From positions 1-55,444 of the forward strand of contig CAZXUE010000005.1 in NCBI GenBank assembly GCA_964643895.1: a stretch of DNA of 55,444 nt. Reading direction: 5' to 3'. Below the pieces are notes generated by a model. That model was not told the DNA's origin. It worked only from the letters and a program-made list of their open reading frames with translations, and did not search any database. The position numbers were made by a program, and so were the translations under genes. The DNA comes from UBA7683 sp964643895. Its GTDB lineage: Bacteria > Patescibacteriota > Saccharimonadia > Saccharimonadales > UBA7683. Below are positions 1-8,507 of this stretch, piece by piece (position 1 is the first letter of the stretch; each line of letters begins with the position of its first letter).

Positions 1-17
1 CCTCACCAGAAAATTAT

Positions 18-1013
18 CTACAAGCTACGCTTGTTCCATGTTAGTTGACTGAGCCCAGAAGCGTTACAGCTAGCAATCGTCTCCGATGCGCTCATAATGT
101 TCAAGGTGTACGTATTTGTAGTACCGGGTTTTGGCTTAACTGCTTGCGCGCCACTGAAAGCAGCGATTTTATAGGCTTCATCTTTAGCACTATTTTGTAG
201 TCGCGCCTGAAGTGATTTATCAGTTTGTGAAAGATTGGAGCTTGCCCAAGCCGCTTTATAGACACCATCACTAAGCGTAACCGAAAGCGCACAGGAGGGT
301 TTTAATGTAGCAGCAGTCGAACTAGTTTGGTACACTGCTCTATCAACTTCTGAAAACTTGAATGTTTTCATGTAGTTTTTGAAATCCTGTTCTAAGAACT
401 TTGCTGAAGTAGATTGACGCACATAACCATATAGGATGCCGCCCTGGGTGTCTTTACCGGTCTCAAGCATATGTGTTTTAAGAGCGATCCAGTTTTTGTC
501 TTCAACAAAACCTAAACCATTTATAGAGGCATTGCGCACATATGCGCCCGGAGGAACTGCACCTTCTTGATCAGTTATTTGAGCGGCAACAACTTGCGCC
601 GTCTTTTCTGGAGACTTTGAGTAAATCAGATGAACTTTAAGTAAGCTAAGATACTGACTCTTGCTCGGGTTTTTGCCAGTCGCAGCTTGGTATAGTCGGT
701 ACACAAAAGCCTCGTTGGAATATAGTGCACATTGCGGGTTACTCATAGCGTAGTCCATGGTTAAAGTATTTGTTGAAATGCGAGCTGTGACACAACTTCT
801 TAACGAGTAATCATATGGGGTGGTACTTGCTGAGGATCTCCACACAAAGTAACCGCCCACAAGCGCAACAACGATAATTACTGGTACATTACGCTTCCAA
901 TTGAAGTTTTGAACCAGTCTGATTCCACCGGAACCAGAACTAAACCTCCCTTTGTAGTCTCTTTTTCGATTAGAGCTACTCTTAACTGATTTTATTCTTT
1001 GCAGTATAGACAT
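18..1013 (-). CDS. membrane-anchored hypothetical protein
   Basis: A 331-residue protein of unknown function. A basic, Ser/Arg-rich N-terminus of about 40 residues precedes one hydrophobic segment (PVIIVVALVGGYFVW), so the rest is probably outside the cell. The middle holds a helical stretch beginning AFVYRLYQAATGKNPS, which recalls DUF4214-type surface repeats; that likeness is weak. Three cysteines lie in the outer part. I placed the start at the ATG at 1013 (MSILQRIK) because the reading frame upstream of it looks non-coding. It is followed upstream by a long region without ordinary genes. Confidence is good that it is a gene and low for any function. Confidence 0.75.
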   Translation of the reverse strand: MSILQRIKSVKSSSNRKRDYKGRFSSGSGGIRLVQNFNWKRNVPVIIVVALVGGYFVWRSSASTTPYDYSLRSCVTARISTNTLTMDYAMSNPQCALYSNEAFVYRLYQAATGKNPSKSQYLSLLKVHLIYSKSPEKTAQVVAAQITDQEGAVPPGAYVRNASINGLGFVEDKNWIALKTHMLETGKDTQGGILYGYVRQSTSAKFLEQDFKNYMKTFKFSEVDRAVYQTSSTAATLKPSCALSVTLSDGVYKAAWASSNLSQTDKSLQARLQNSAKDEAYKIAAFSGAQAVKPKPGTTNTYTLNIMSASETIASCNASGLSQLTWNKRSL

Positions 1014-1160
1014 AGTTTTTATCTTTTTTACGCGATGTATACCAGCATTATTAGCACAAGCATAATATATTTGCAAATCTTATCAAATAAAATACGCCTC
1101 TCGGCGCTTAAAGTGGTTTATAACAAACCGAATGAATTTTGCTTAAAATGTGTTCCACCC

Positions 1161-1207
1161 GAGGGTGGAGTAGACTTTGGCCGAAGCCTTGGTGCTACTC
1201 CACCCTC
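1161..1207 (-). terminator. 13-bp perfect inverted repeat
   Basis: GAGGGTGGAGTAG at 1161-1173 is the exact reverse complement of 1195-1207. The 21-base loop itself contains a GGC-UUCG-GCC hairpin. It marks the far end of the GC-rich block. No U tract follows on either strand. Confidence 0.45.
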
Positions 1208-1432
1208 TGTGCCCACTTGGGAGGGTGGCGCCCTTATCGGCAGGGTGGGGTGAAAGGCATTCACAGGAAGGAACTGCTCCAAGTCTCTTGCGCTCCTAGA
1301 TATGGGGGAGCATCTGAGTTGATCTTGGTCATCGGCGTTCAATCCATAGAAGGTGCTTCCACCCCACCCGTACCGTTCACCGCCGAAGCGGAGCCTGTAT
1401 GCACATCGTGATGTGCGCGATCTGGGACAACC

Positions 1433-1458
1433 AGTCCGGGAGCCGAAGCCCCCGGACT
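1433..1458 (-). terminator. stable UUCG-loop hairpin
   Basis: Arms 1433-1443 and 1448-1458 pair over 11 positions on the minus-strand RNA (one G-U pair) around a UUCG tetraloop. It lies 55 bases after the stop of the small GC-rich gene. There is no U tract after it, so it may be a 3'-end stabiliser rather than an intrinsic terminator. Confidence 0.45.
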
Positions 1459-1513
1459 GAGCTGCCATGACCCACCCGGAGGGTGGTGGAGCCCGGAGCG
1501 TGTTGCTCCTTGC

Positions 1514-1651
1514 TCAGCCGATCGAGGCCGTGCCCTGGTTGCAGACGGCGACGAGGGCGAGACCGCGGTGCGCGGCGGTGGTGTCGGTGCCGGTCTCGGC
1601 GAGGGTGGAGCCGCGGATGGCGGCGGTGTCTCCGTTGTGCACTTGCATCAT
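1514..1651 (-). CDS. small GC-rich gene, unknown product (42-45 residues)
   Basis: A 45-codon reading frame, shorter than usual gene-finder limits, with almost only C- or G-ending codons and a strong AAGGAG immediately before ATGATG. Of the three in-frame starts (1651, 1648 and GTG 1642), GTG 1642 has the best spacing (9 bases). The peptide is Ala/Thr/Gly-rich (for example HNGDTAAIRGSTLAETG) with a single cysteine near the C-terminus and no membrane segment. No family recognised. The leader carries an 11-bp inverted repeat (1724-1770) and a promoter at 1835-1862. Composition is unlike its neighbours. Confidence 0.5.
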   Translation of the reverse strand: MMQVHNGDTAAIRGSTLAETGTDTTAAHRGLALVAVCNQGTASIG

Positions 1652-1723
1652 CTCCTTGTCCGTAAGGCCTTGGCCTTGGAATGTTTCCCCCTGAGAACCA
1701 GAAACACACTGTCGTGCGCTCTA

Positions 1724-1770
1724 GTCGGAGGTCTTGATTGTCTCATGGGCAAACAACCCAGACCTCCGAC
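1724..1770 (-). promoter_or_regulatory. leader hairpin of the small GC-rich gene
   Basis: GTCGGAGGTCT at 1724-1734 pairs perfectly with 1760-1770, and the pairing continues outward through GTGC/GCAC with small bulges. It lies between the promoter and the ribosome binding site of the 1514-1651 gene, so it could be a regulatory leader element. Confidence 0.4.
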
Positions 1771-1834
1771 GAGCACATACTCATTCGGTTTGTTAATGTA
1801 GGCCAATCACACATATGCAATTAACTTGTTCTTT

Positions 1835-1862
1835 AATATACGCTCTACTCAAAATAAATCAA
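1835..1862 (-). promoter_or_regulatory. promoter for the small GC-rich gene
   Basis: Read on the minus strand: TTGATT (1857-1862), a 16-base spacer, TATATT (1835-1840). It lies in AT-rich DNA, and transcription would run into the GC-rich block. Confidence 0.45.
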
Positions 1863-1891
1863 GTATAAATTTTAGAACTTAACCTAGATAG

Positions 1892-2485
1892 CTAATCACG
1901 CTTTAAAATAGCAGGTATCGGCCGTCCGAATTGCATAGAAAGCTCGGCAGATTCAAACACCTCTTTTGTTATAGAGTATTCGGCCGTATATACAGGGGTA
2001 ACTCCACCAAATTCAGCTTTGTCCCAGTTTAAACCCAGTTGTTTCGCAAGATTTCTAACAATTTCCTCCAACGGTGCCTCAATCTCTATAAAAGGCGGCA
2101 CCCACGGCCATACATCAAGCATAACCTCAGCCCCGCCGAACTGCCATACCTCTCGCTTTGATTCTTGCTCGCCCTTTGCCTCCAAACCTAGCGAAAGCAA
2201 AAACTGTTTTGCCGCCTCATAGTCCGCAACAACAACGGGATGTTCAAATGTTTGACCCAACTCTTCAGAAACAACTTGCTTGACCATAAGCTCAATCGAG
2301 CCATCCAGCTCTTCGCGCAAACGAACCCATGCGCCACGATCTTGTAGCCTACGATCAGGGAAATCAAAAACTGTTCGGCGTATCAACCTCATTTTATATC
2401 GGCAGACTGCACCAAGTGCTTTTAGCTTATCGCGGATCTCATTATGGTTCTGTCGCAGAAACTTCGCTTCAATCTCTCGCTGCAT
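1892..2485 (-). CDS. CYTH domain protein
   Basis: A 197-residue CYTH-type triphosphate tunnel protein. This fold binds triphosphorylated substrates (class IV adenylate cyclase, inorganic or thiamine triphosphatase) through a ring of acidic and basic residues and divalent metal. The N-terminal EIEAKF is the family ExExK signature, and later acidic strands (MLDVWPWVPPFIEIEAP) fit the second half of the tunnel. The start ATG follows directly on the obg stop (TAAATG), so the two are surely co-transcribed and probably translationally coupled. The family is clear; the actual substrate cannot be read from the sequence. Confidence 0.85.
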   Translation of the reverse strand: MQREIEAKFLRQNHNEIRDKLKALGAVCRYKMRLIRRTVFDFPDRRLQDRGAWVRLREELDGSIELMVKQVVSEELGQTFEHPVVVADYEAAKQFLLSLGLEAKGEQESKREVWQFGGAEVMLDVWPWVPPFIEIEAPLEEIVRNLAKQLGLNWDKAEFGGVTPVYTAEYSITKEVFESAELSMQFGRPIPAILKRD

Positions 2486-3778
2486 TTAACCCTCATGTTC
2501 GACAATAGTTATGTTTTGTGGCTGCTTGCCAAAAGAGATACGGCTCGTTGGTTCGGCGCCTTGGCGAATCAACTCGTGCATAATTCCCATTTTTTTCATA
2601 ATGTCGCGCAAACGTTGGCGGCCGTGGAAATCTTCAAAATCAGTCCGACGTGCAAATTTTTCAATTTTTTGGCCTGTGATTTTGTAGGAATTTTGGCTTG
2701 TTTTTTCAATACTCCAGGCTAATTCTTGGCCGCCGAGCGTAAATACTACCTTTTCTGAAGCATTTTCAGCCGTTTTGGCGCGTTTTTTAGCCTTTTCCCT
2801 CTCTGATACTGCGTGAAGCTTACGGAGTAACAGAGTTACCCCTTTGTGCGCCTGGGCGGAGATGGGGAAAATGGAACCCTTCTTAACTCCTATATCTACA
2901 AGTTGCTTGATGAGATCTGCAATAATTTCATCATCAAGACCTTCAATTTTGGTAATAGCAACAATTTCAGGCCGTTTTGCAAGCTTTGCATCATGTTGCT
3001 CAAGCTCTTTGCGGATAGTTTGATACGTCGCCGCAATATCATCGTTATACGCGTCAATCAGATGCAATAATACACCAGTACGCTCTACATGACGTAAGAA
3101 TTCATGACCTAGCCCCTTACCTTCTGAAGCACCTTCAATCAAACCGGGTATATCGGCTATCAGTAATGAGGCTTTATCGATATCAGCCACCCCTAGATGC
3201 CGCGTCAGTGTCGTAAATGCATAGCCTGCCACCTCTGGTTTCGCATTAGTTGTAACTGAGAGAAAGGTAGATTTACCGGCATTAGGCAGGCCAACGAGAC
3301 CAACATCGGCAATAAGCTTGAGCTCTAGCTCTAGTGTAAGTTCATCTCCAGCTTCACCCTTTTCGGCAATTCGGGGCGCTTGGCGAGTGCTGCTTTTAAA
3401 GTGAGCATTACCAAAACCACCATCACCGCCCTTGGCTATCGTTGCCTGTTGAGCATCTTCGGTAAAATCAAACAGAATTTTTTCGCCTTGTTTCCCCACT
3501 GTTCCGACTGGAACTGAAACGATTAAATCAGCACCCTTCTTTCCGTGGCGCTTACGCTTGGCACCTCCCTCGCCATTTTCAGCCTTTAGCTCTGGCTTAA
3601 AACGAAAGTCAACCAGTGTATTGGTGTTTGGGTCAGCGACAAAAATAACACTTCCGCCTCTACCGCCATCCCCTCCGTCCGGCCCGCCCTTATCGACATA
3701 AATCTCATGCCGAAAACTAACGGCACCATCACCGCCATCACCAGCTTTTACGAATACCGTGGCTTTATCTACAAACAC
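2486..3778 (-). CDS. obg: Obg family GTPase
   Basis: A 430-residue Obg/CgtA, the GTPase that works in late 50S ribosome assembly and stress signalling. Order: glycine-rich Obg fold (FVKAGDGGDGAVSF), G domain with the P-loop GLPNAGKST, switch DIPGL and a NKxD-type motif (ITKIEG), then a C-terminal OCT domain ending VEHEG. I chose the GTG at 3778 (MFVDKATVF), which is where Obg normally begins. A TATAAT box at 3788-3793 ends 9 bases before it, so the mRNA is probably leaderless; the longer TTG start at 3829 would run through the promoter. The CYTH gene follows without a gap. Confidence 0.95.
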   Translation of the reverse strand: MFVDKATVFVKAGDGGDGAVSFRHEIYVDKGGPDGGDGGRGGSVIFVADPNTNTLVDFRFKPELKAENGEGGAKRKRHGKKGADLIVSVPVGTVGKQGEKILFDFTEDAQQATIAKGGDGGFGNAHFKSSTRQAPRIAEKGEAGDELTLELELKLIADVGLVGLPNAGKSTFLSVTTNAKPEVAGYAFTTLTRHLGVADIDKASLLIADIPGLIEGASEGKGLGHEFLRHVERTGVLLHLIDAYNDDIAATYQTIRKELEQHDAKLAKRPEIVAITKIEGLDDEIIADLIKQLVDIGVKKGSIFPISAQAHKGVTLLLRKLHAVSEREKAKKRAKTAENASEKVVFTLGGQELAWSIEKTSQNSYKITGQKIEKFARRTDFEDFHGRQRLRDIMKKMGIMHELIRQGAEPTSRISFGKQPQNITIVEHEG

Positions 3779-3833
3779 TATCTTTAGATTATAGATGATT
3801 AACTCTAGATTATGAAAATCTGTACTCAAGAAA

Positions 3834-3854
3834 ACTCCGCAATATACGCGGAGT
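3834..3854 (-). terminator. intrinsic terminator of the LysM-CHAP gene
   Basis: ACTCCGC (3834-3840) and GCGGAGT (3848-3854) form a 7-bp stem with a 7-base loop, flanked by A's on one side and T's on the other. It lies 30 bases after the LysM-CHAP stop and just upstream of the obg promoter. It could work in both directions. Confidence 0.8.
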
Positions 3855-3884
3855 TTTTAAAATCAACGATTTGATTTTTATAAT

Positions 3885-5000
3885 CTAATGGATGTAGTTG
3901 AGTGTCCCCACCTGCGAGGCATCAATGGTGCGGCTTGAAACGCGGTTCCAGCCAGCGTAGTTCATCTCGCTCACAAGAATGCTGCCATCTTCGTTCACCC
4001 GTTCAACATAGCCAACGTGGCCATAGCCACCCCAACCGCCGCTTGTCTGGAATACATCACCGGCTTGCGGGTTCTTGTCCACCGCAAAACCAGAGGCTCG
4101 CGCAAGCGCCGCCCAAGTAGTGGCATTGCCCCAGTTGCTACCGATAGGCCGGCCGGCCGCAGCACGCTTATTAAATGCGTACCAGGTACAGTAGCCATAC
4201 GCATAACGATTGCCCGCAAATACAACGCTACTGCCGCCCCACGAAAAGCTGGCGCTTCGAACACTTGAGCTTGTACTAGTACTTGTTCGAACGGTTGGTT
4301 TCACGCCATTTGGAATAATGATTTGTGCACCAGGCCTTAAGCCATTGAGCTCCACGTCATTAAAAGCAACGATCTGTTCAACACTCGTCTGGTAGGTGCT
4401 GGCGAGACTTTCAGCGGTATCGCTACCCTGCACAGTATAGAGAATACCGGTAACTGGCAGTATGGTCAGCTTTGTACCTGGTTTCAATGCGTCAGAACGA
4501 AGGTTATTAGCCCAACGGATAGTATCTTCACTAATACCGAAGCGCTGCGCCAGTGCTGGCACGGTATCACCCGGCTGGACATCAATAGTTTGAATATCTT
4601 TGACTGTCTTAATAGAAGGTGCTACGAGTTGTGGCTTTTCAACAACAGCTGTTGTAGTAGCCTCGGTCGTAGTTGCCATACTCACCTGTGCATCAAGCGT
4701 GTCGGCGCGGTTTGCAACGTTCGGTGTTACGAGTAGGTCTGCCTCTTGAGCAGCAACGGCTGCAACTTCAGCAGCAACAACCTCATCAACCGGGTGAGAT
4801 TCAGGAACCTCAATTGGATTATCTAAACGGGCCTGCGGAGCAACATAGCGAGATTCACTCGCAACCTTGCCAACCAACTGGCTACCCACGACACCGAGAA
4901 GCACAACGGATACGACTGCAATTTTGATATACCGGCCAATTGTGCGATGTCGGTTTGTTTCGGATGTTTTTGTTTGGGATGCGGCTTGTGTGTGCCGCAA
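3885..5000 (-). CDS. secreted LysM-CHAP peptidoglycan hydrolase
   Basis: A 371-residue exported cell-wall enzyme. It has an N-terminal hydrophobic anchor or signal (IKIAVVSVVLLGVVGSQLV, about 27-45) and a low-complexity Ala/Val-rich stretch. Two LysM motifs follow (DVQPGDTVPALAQRF and YTVQGSDTAESLAST), then a C-terminal CHAP domain with the cysteine in YGYCTWYA and the histidine in GHVGYVERV. CHAP domains cut peptide cross-bridges or the sugar-peptide amide, and LysM holds the enzyme to glycan. The start is uncertain: the only common start codon in frame before the anchor is TTG at 5000. The mRNA probably has a leader of about 250 bases, from a promoter near 5260. Confidence 0.9.
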   Translation of the reverse strand: MRHTQAASQTKTSETNRHRTIGRYIKIAVVSVVLLGVVGSQLVGKVASESRYVAPQARLDNPIEVPESHPVDEVVAAEVAAVAAQEADLLVTPNVANRADTLDAQVSMATTTEATTTAVVEKPQLVAPSIKTVKDIQTIDVQPGDTVPALAQRFGISEDTIRWANNLRSDALKPGTKLTILPVTGILYTVQGSDTAESLASTYQTSVEQIVAFNDVELNGLRPGAQIIIPNGVKPTVRTSTSTSSSVRSASFSWGGSSVVFAGNRYAYGYCTWYAFNKRAAAGRPIGSNWGNATTWAALARASGFAVDKNPQAGDVFQTSGGWGGYGHVGYVERVNEDGSILVSEMNYAGWNRVSSRTIDASQVGTLNYIH

Positions 5001-5221
5001 GCTCCGAAAAGCTCGTAGTGATGTAACAGATTTGTTACGAATACCAACTCCCTTGTTCGTATAAAACGAACCAGCATAGCTACTTTAGTCTTACTCCGCT
5101 TATATAAAACGGAAAGAGATATTCCGACCTTGTAAGTTAATTGTTTATCTTTTTTAGGGTTCTATCTCGTGCGACTGTTCGCGTATGATCAACCGCCTGT
5201 TCCCACCGTGCCCTGTAAGTG

Positions 5222-5292
5222 ATTACTTGACAAAGAAACGAAGTGATTGATAGATATAATTTTACCACTTCAACGAGGCTACGTCAAGTAAT
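5222..5292. repeat. 10-bp inverted repeat flanking a promoter
   Basis: ATTACTTGAC (5222-5231) and GTCAAGTAAT (5283-5292) are exact reverse complements. One arm overlaps the -35 box and the other lies about 20 bases past the predicted start of transcription. This spacing would suit a dimeric repressor with looping, or a DNA hairpin. Confidence 0.55.
5259..5287 (-). promoter_or_regulatory. promoter of the LysM-CHAP gene
   Basis: On the minus strand: TTGACG (5282-5287), a 17-base spacer, TAAAAT (5259-5264). Transcription would start near 5252. Confidence 0.65.
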
Positions 5293-5321
5293 ACGCTCTT
5301 GTTTTTACCCCTGTTGCAAGA

Positions 5322-6818
5322 TTAATTGCACAGCTTTGTGCAATATTTCTGAACCAATGCCTCATGTTCGGCCAGAGTACGCGAGAAATGGGTTGTTCCA
5401 TCATCACCAGCTACAAAATAGAGATAATCTGTTTTTGTTGGGTTAGCGACCGCTTGAAGCGCACTCAAGTTAAAGTTGCTGATTGCAGTCGGAGGCAAAC
5501 CCTGCACACGACGTGTATTATACGGGGAGTTAAGCGCTGGCGTAGCCGCTTCATCACTGAGAGCCGCCGCATACATGTATGTTACATCCGAGCCAAGCAC
5601 TATACCCTGCTTCAGCCGGCTAATAAACACCTGCGCAACTGTTCGCTGCACCTCAGGCTCCTGTACCTCTTTTTGGGTAATTGAGGCAAGAATAATCGCC
5701 TGGCGCATATTGAGGCCCTGCGCTGCAATACCGGCTCGAATATCAGCCGTAATGCGGCGATCAAACGTATCGAGCATGGTACGAATAAGCTGCTCCGCAG
5801 AGGTACTTGGCTCAATATTGTATGTCTCAGGGAAGAGATATCCCTCAAGCTTTGTATTTTTAGGGAGATTTTGCAGCAATGGGTGATTACGAACCGCCTC
5901 AAGAGCTGATTCAATTTCTGCAGCTTCATACCCCTCTTTTTCCAAAATCTTAATCAGTTGATCTAGCCGCTGCCCGGGAGGTATCAGTACTTTCACTGTG
6001 GTAACCTTGCCGCTTTCAATAATTTCCGCGATCTCGCGTACAGGCTGCTTGCTGGAAAGTCGATATTCCCCTGCCTGGAGAGTATTGATACCTTGTAAAC
6101 GCACGTATAGTTCAAATGCTCGAGCACTTTTAATAACTCCTTTTTGTTCCAGCTGCGAGGCAATCTGCTTTGTGCCGCTGCCGTTTTTTATGCTAATCAA
6201 CGCAAATACATCCTCGCTTGTATGAGCCTTAATTGCCTGTGTGTACCACCCGAATACAGATGCCGCCCCTGCCAAAACTACAAAGATGCCCACAAGACAC
6301 AGCCAAAGTAGTACTCGCTTTGGGTTTTTGTCCTTCTTCTTTTTTGGAGCATTGGTAGTTGTAGCGTGGGATGTTTTTTTGGTTGACGGTGCATGTTCAG
6401 GTTGAGAGGTTGCAACTACGGGGTTTTCGCGAATAAAATCCTCCAGAATAAAGGTTGCTGCCAAGCTATCTATATCAGCTTTAGTATATGGTTTTTTGCG
6501 TTTTTTCAGTTCAGCCTCAGCCTTTACGGACGTTAAAGATTCATCTTGCCAGTAAGTAGGGATGCTCTTGGGAATACCGAGCAACTGCACTATTTGCTGC
6601 ACCCTCTCCGTTTGAGCAGTCGGCTGGCCTTGCTGGTTACGCGGGAAACCTACCACTACCGCGCTCACGCTATGGTGCTTCAGAAACGACTTAAATTCGG
6701 CTGCCAGACGAGGACTGGCCTCAAGTGTGGCAAGCGGCGCAGGAAAAGGTGCGGAGACATCAGCCAACGCCACGCCAATCCGTTTTTCACCAATATCAAG
6801 AGCAAGATACGAACTCAT
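5322..6818 (-). CDS. RuvX (YqgF)-MltG fusion protein
   Basis: A 498-residue fusion of two normally separate proteins. Residues 1-135 are a RuvX/YqgF RNase-H-fold domain (LALDIGEKRIGVALAD, VVVGFPR, DESLTS, DIDSLAA), known in pre-16S rRNA processing. A low-complexity linker and one membrane helix (about 168-190) lead to an MltG/YceG lytic transglycosylase domain. That domain shows EGYLFPETY, SITQKE with the conserved last Glu, GSDVTYMYA, GLPPTAISN and YLYFVAGDDGTTHF. MltG cuts nascent glycan strands outside the membrane. The topology therefore puts RuvX inside and MltG outside. The order alaS ... ruvX-mltG resembles the alaS-yrrK-yrrL order of Firmicutes, so the fusion may come from ancestral neighbours. 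Confidence 0.9.
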   Translation of the reverse strand: MSSYLALDIGEKRIGVALADVSAPFPAPLATLEASPRLAAEFKSFLKHHSVSAVVVGFPRNQQGQPTAQTERVQQIVQLLGIPKSIPTYWQDESLTSVKAEAELKKRKKPYTKADIDSLAATFILEDFIRENPVVATSQPEHAPSTKKTSHATTTNAPKKKKDKNPKRVLLWLCLVGIFVVLAGAASVFGWYTQAIKAHTSEDVFALISIKNGSGTKQIASQLEQKGVIKSARAFELYVRLQGINTLQAGEYRLSSKQPVREIAEIIESGKVTTVKVLIPPGQRLDQLIKILEKEGYEAAEIESALEAVRNHPLLQNLPKNTKLEGYLFPETYNIEPSTSAEQLIRTMLDTFDRRITADIRAGIAAQGLNMRQAIILASITQKEVQEPEVQRTVAQVFISRLKQGIVLGSDVTYMYAAALSDEAATPALNSPYNTRRVQGLPPTAISNFNLSALQAVANPTKTDYLYFVAGDDGTTHFSRTLAEHEALVQKYCTKLCN

Positions 6819-6824
6819 GCGCGG

Positions 6825-8507
6825 TTACTGTCCGGTCGTATTTTTATCAACATCAAGTGAAATCTGAATGCGGTTAGCTCCGGGAAGTTTTCGTGACCAG
6901 AATGGTGAGAGCTTAATATCAACACCCTTTACCCCCGGTAGATCTTGGAGGTATGAACGGGCTTCACCAAATTTTTTGCCGGCAACTTGATCTTTAAGAT
7001 CTTCAGTATCAAATTGTGGCCCATACTGTGCGACAGACGTAATCTTATATGTAGCCGTACGCGCATCACTTGCGAGTCTTTCTAACTTCATATTTTGCAA
7101 ACCATTATCGTACACTCTTTGACGATCTTTGTCATTCATCTGCGTTACCACAAAAGCATCTAGCGCCTCACCCATATCTTTGTTGGGGGCCCCGAGCAAC
7201 GTATAGGTGATTTCAGCAGTTAATTTAGCTTCATTGGCCTGCTGATCAAGTCCGGGTTCACTTACTATATTTTCAATTGCAGTATTAAATGAATCTTCGA
7301 AAACTACACTATCTTCTCCTAAAGCTTTTTTGAGCTCTTCTTTAATGCCGCTACTATCTTGTTGATTTAAAGCCTCTCGCGCCGTGTCAATGTCTTGCTG
7401 TGTTATGACTTTAACGATCCTACTTGTGCCGCCACTCATTTGTGATCCACTTCCTGTAATTGTACTGAAACCCGAGACAGAATAATTACGAGCACTAAGG
7501 TTAAATTTATCCCCATTATCTTGCGCAATTACTGGAACAGCCGAACTTGGTCTATTAGATCTACAGTTATTAAGGCCCTGGTAGTTACTTGGCTCTACCG
7601 TAACGGCAGATTGTGTAATAAAGTTGAGGCCATTAGAGCTCACGCCAGTGCCAGCAGGTATAGTTGTATTTGTTCCCGAAAGCAGATCGTCTACACTACA
7701 TTTTGTAAACCTCATTGTCCCGGTTGCTTTTGTTCCAAGGTCTTTCTCACCGGTTGGAGTAAAACTCTGTGAAACACTCTGCTTTTTTTCTTGAAAGACT
7801 GCTTTAAGATTATAGGTTTGCGGATCTGAGTTACTTGAATTAGCATTAAACTTCGCCTCGAACGCCACGTCGACGGGTGTCGTCTCGGCTCGTACCACAA
7901 TACTGGATTTTGCCCGACCAAACAGTACAAAGAGCACAATCAGAAGAAGAATCGCGATGCCGCCGCCAATAAGCAGCTTCTTACGGAATGTGTCGAAATT
8001 AGGGACAGCTTTTGGTTTAGGTTTTTTCTCTTTCGCAGCTTTTGACGCGTCTTCGTCTGGCTCGTTTTCAGCCGCAAGCGCAGCAAGCTCTTCGCCGCTC
8101 AATTCGACTTCATCGGAATTGCTGGCATTATCGGTATCATCATTGAGCGGTACCGTGGTGCCTGCATCTTTCAGTTCGGCGTCATCGCTTACCTCAACCT
8201 CTTCGTCTTCCGGAAGCTCCTCGACTACGCTGCTCGCCAAGACTGGCTTAGATTGCAGATTTTTGGCAACATACAGATCAAGCCCGCCCGCCAGTGCTGT
8301 GAGTGCTTGATTGTTTGTAACTACCACCGGCTGCTTGCCAACATTATTCGCAGCACGCTTGAGCAGCTTCAAATTAACCACGCTCTGCAAAACCGCATTG
8401 CCTTTTGGCGGCACTAGCGCAACAATTTTTTCGCTCGAGTTCTTGAGCTTGTCGATCACCGCGGTGATATCATCTTCGATATCAATATAAATTACATCTT
8501 TTTTCAT
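6825..8507 (-). CDS. baseplate J/gp47-like membrane protein
   Basis: A 560-residue protein with three parts. A cytoplasmic N-terminal domain (MKKDVIYIDIEDDITAV; VALVPPKGNAVLQSVVNL) is followed by a very acidic linker and one membrane helix (LLIGGGIAILLLIVLFVLF, about 178-197). The outer region resembles the baseplate J-like domain (TGTMRFTKC, IPAGTGV, VPVIAQDNGDKFN). This architecture is, as I recall, common in Patescibacteria, where its role is unknown; it may belong to an envelope or pilus-like assembly. Its start overlaps the stop of the FtsA-like gene (ATGA), and the RuvX-MltG gene follows after 6 bases, so the three share an mRNA. Confidence 0.7.
   Translation of the reverse strand: MKKDVIYIDIEDDITAVIDKLKNSSEKIVALVPPKGNAVLQSVVNLKLLKRAANNVGKQPVVVTNNQALTALAGGLDLYVAKNLQSKPVLASSVVEELPEDEEVEVSDDAELKDAGTTVPLNDDTDNASNSDEVELSGEELAALAAENEPDEDASKAAKEKKPKPKAVPNFDTFRKKLLIGGGIAILLLIVLFVLFGRAKSSIVVRAETTPVDVAFEAKFNANSSNSDPQTYNLKAVFQEKKQSVSQSFTPTGEKDLGTKATGTMRFTKCSVDDLLSGTNTTIPAGTGVSSNGLNFITQSAVTVEPSNYQGLNNCRSNRPSSAVPVIAQDNGDKFNLSARNYSVSGFSTITGSGSQMSGGTSRIVKVITQQDIDTAREALNQQDSSGIKEELKKALGEDSVVFEDSFNTAIENIVSEPGLDQQANEAKLTAEITYTLLGAPNKDMGEALDAFVVTQMNDKDRQRVYDNGLQNMKLERLASDARTATYKITSVAQYGPQFDTEDLKDQVAGKKFGEARSYLQDLPGVKGVDIKLSPFWSRKLPGANRIQISLDVDKNTTGQ

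Larger units (their letters stand above)
1014..1513. other. non-coding GC-rich stretch with several stable hairpins
   Basis: No convincing gene of normal length. Base composition rises sharply from about 1150. Visible structures are: a 13-bp perfect inverted repeat (arms 1161-1173 and 1195-1207); an alternative 8-bp partner for the same arm (1200-1207 with 1221-1228); CCGC-UUCG-GCGG at about 1380; a 16-bp near-palindrome at 1401-1416; and a stem with UUCG loop at 1433-1458, read on the minus strand. It lies downstream of the small minus-strand gene at 1514-1651, so it may be its 3' untranslated region or a separate structured RNA. Confidence 0.5.
5001..5321 (-). promoter_or_regulatory. long structured leader of the LysM-CHAP gene
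   Basis: No gene fits here. A minus-strand promoter at its upstream end would give about 250 untranslated bases. Visible hairpins include GTTCGT/ACGAAC near 5055-5071 and CGGAA/TTCCG near 5110-5127. Cell-wall hydrolase genes elsewhere are often under riboswitch control, but I cannot match this leader to a known riboswitch class by eye. Confidence 0.4.

Noticed and set aside
5001..5321. c-di-AMP (ydaO) riboswitch
   Set aside because: GGTGGGAAC-like pieces are present, but I could not lay out the conserved core; left as an unclassified leader.
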